From: Parvularcula lutaonensis
Lineage (GTDB): Bacteria > Pseudomonadota > Alphaproteobacteria > Caulobacterales > Parvularculaceae
Direction of reading: 5' to 3'
Assembly (NCBI RefSeq): GCF_014651915.1
Contig: NZ_BMXU01000002.1
Span: 935,507 to 999,506 of the forward strand
Length of the DNA stretch: 64,000 nt
This document shows positions 63,561 through 64,000 of the stretch, in pieces. Each line of letters starts with the position of its first letter. Positions within the stretch are counted from its first letter, which is position 1. Below the pieces are notes generated by a model, which had not been told where the DNA came from, did not search any database, and saw only the letters and a list, made by a program, of their open reading frames with translations. A program made the translations under genes and the position numbers.

Positions 63561-64000
63561 TCACTCCCACTCGATCGTGCCTGGCGGCTTCGACGTGATG
63601 TCGTAGACCACGCGGCCAATGCCGACGCAGTTGTTGATGATCTTTGTCGAGACCCGGCTCAGGAAATCATGCGTGAACGGATAGGTGTCCGCCGTCATGC
63701 CATCAGTCGAGGTCACGGCGCGCAGGCCGAGGACACGGTCATAGGTCCGCGCATCGCCCATCACGCCGACTGTCCGCACGGGAAGCAGCACGGCGAAGGC
63801 CTGCCAGATCTCGTCGTAAAGTCCCTCCTCGCGGATGGCGTCGAGATAGATCTTGTCGGCCTTGCGCAAGAGGTCAGCACTTTCCTTGTCGACCTCGCCA
63901 GGGATGCGGATCGCAAGGCCGGGCCCAGGGAACGGATGGCGCTTTACGAAGGCGTCAGGAAGGCCAAGCTCCCGGCCGAGCGCCCGCACCTCGTCCTTGA
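63561..64000 (-). CDS. guaA: GMP synthase GuaA, C-terminal part
   Basis: The last about 146 residues of glutamine-hydrolysing GMP synthase; the rest lies beyond the right edge. The dimerisation domain is clear: [36 protein letters not shown] and the ending [19 protein letters not shown] in which IGRVVYD is visible. It amidates XMP to GMP. It converges with the acetyltransferase gene, leaving three bases between the stops. Confidence 0.96.
   Translation of the reverse strand, partial: KDEVRALGRELGLPDAFVKRHPFPGPGLAIRIPGEVDKESADLLRKADKIYLDAIREEGLYDEIWQAFAVLLPVRTVGVMGDARTYDRVLGLRAVTSTDGMTADTYPFTHDFLSRVSTKIINNCVGIGRVVYDITSKPPGTIEWE

Overview
The window is a compact, GC-rich bacterial chromosome segment, almost certainly from an alphaproteobacterium. 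The evidence is a tandem glycine riboswitch before gcvT, DUF4170, a TIGR02302/DUF4175 protein, a ccmC-ccmD-ccmE run, ftsE/ftsX beside a DUF3426-like gene, a cysteine-free ribosomal protein L31, class I PhaC and a DUF1499 protein. The set resembles marine Hyphomonadaceae/Parvularculaceae-type genomes, but that placement is inference. No phage, plasmid replication gene, integrase, rRNA operon or CRISPR array was seen.

Layout. 0-9.5 kb: partial gcvT with its riboswitch, pmbA/tldE, an inositol-monophosphatase-family gene, DUF4170, peroxiredoxin, yqgE, a membrane protein with a degenerate EAL-like domain, thrC and a paraoxonase-like gene. 9.5-17.6 kb: YihY/BrkB-type protein, lipoprotein amidohydrolase, DUF3667-like membrane protein, rpmE, MATE exporter, ccmCDE, MFS transporter and a low-GC FkbM methyltransferase. 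17.8-25.8 kb: sqdB (sulfolipid), a polyprenyl-phosphate sugar transferase, cysQ-queG, two tandem arylsulfotransferase-like genes (the first frameshifted) and a small ion channel. 25.9-37.1 kb: B3-type metallo-beta-lactamase, infC with a probable ATC start, two glycosyltransferases, a hydrolase, DUF4175, ftsEX, msrA and tRNA-Val. 37.2-51 kb: alkaline phosphatase, bacterial alpha-2-macroglobulin with PBP1C, pirin, gltX, a DUF2236 oxygenase-like gene, pdhA and DUF924.

51.0-53.2 kb is the one clearly accessory zone. It holds 35-bp tandem repeats, a hairpin-rich non-coding stretch, a RAYT transposase framed by two large REP-type palindromes, and a lower-GC zinc-ribbon plus nucleoside-deoxyribosyltransferase/TIR-like protein whose start codon overlaps the glpX stop. 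53.2-64 kb returns to core genes: glpX, hom, a serine hydrolase, a PHA synthase with a histone-like Lys/Ala/Pro-rich tail, a sulfotransferase, DUF1499, an SLC13-type transporter, an AAC(3)-I-like acetyltransferase and partial guaA.

Functional themes. Amino-acid and one-carbon metabolism (gcvT, thrC, hom, glpX, guaA) is mixed with envelope construction (glycosyltransferases, alpha-2-macroglobulin/PBP1C, ftsEX, sulfolipid). A recurrent sulfate-transfer theme runs through the window: SqdB, two CysQ-like phosphatases, two arylsulfotransferase-like genes and a PAPS-type sulfotransferase. Packing is tight. Four convergent pairs share a 4-bp stop (CTAG or TTAG), one pair abuts at TGATCA, and several operon partners overlap by GTGA or ATGA. 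The most unusual items are the PhaC tail, the zinc-ribbon/NDT-like protein, the RAYT/REP unit with nearby repeats, the infC ATC start and the ribosome-site hairpin before sqdB.
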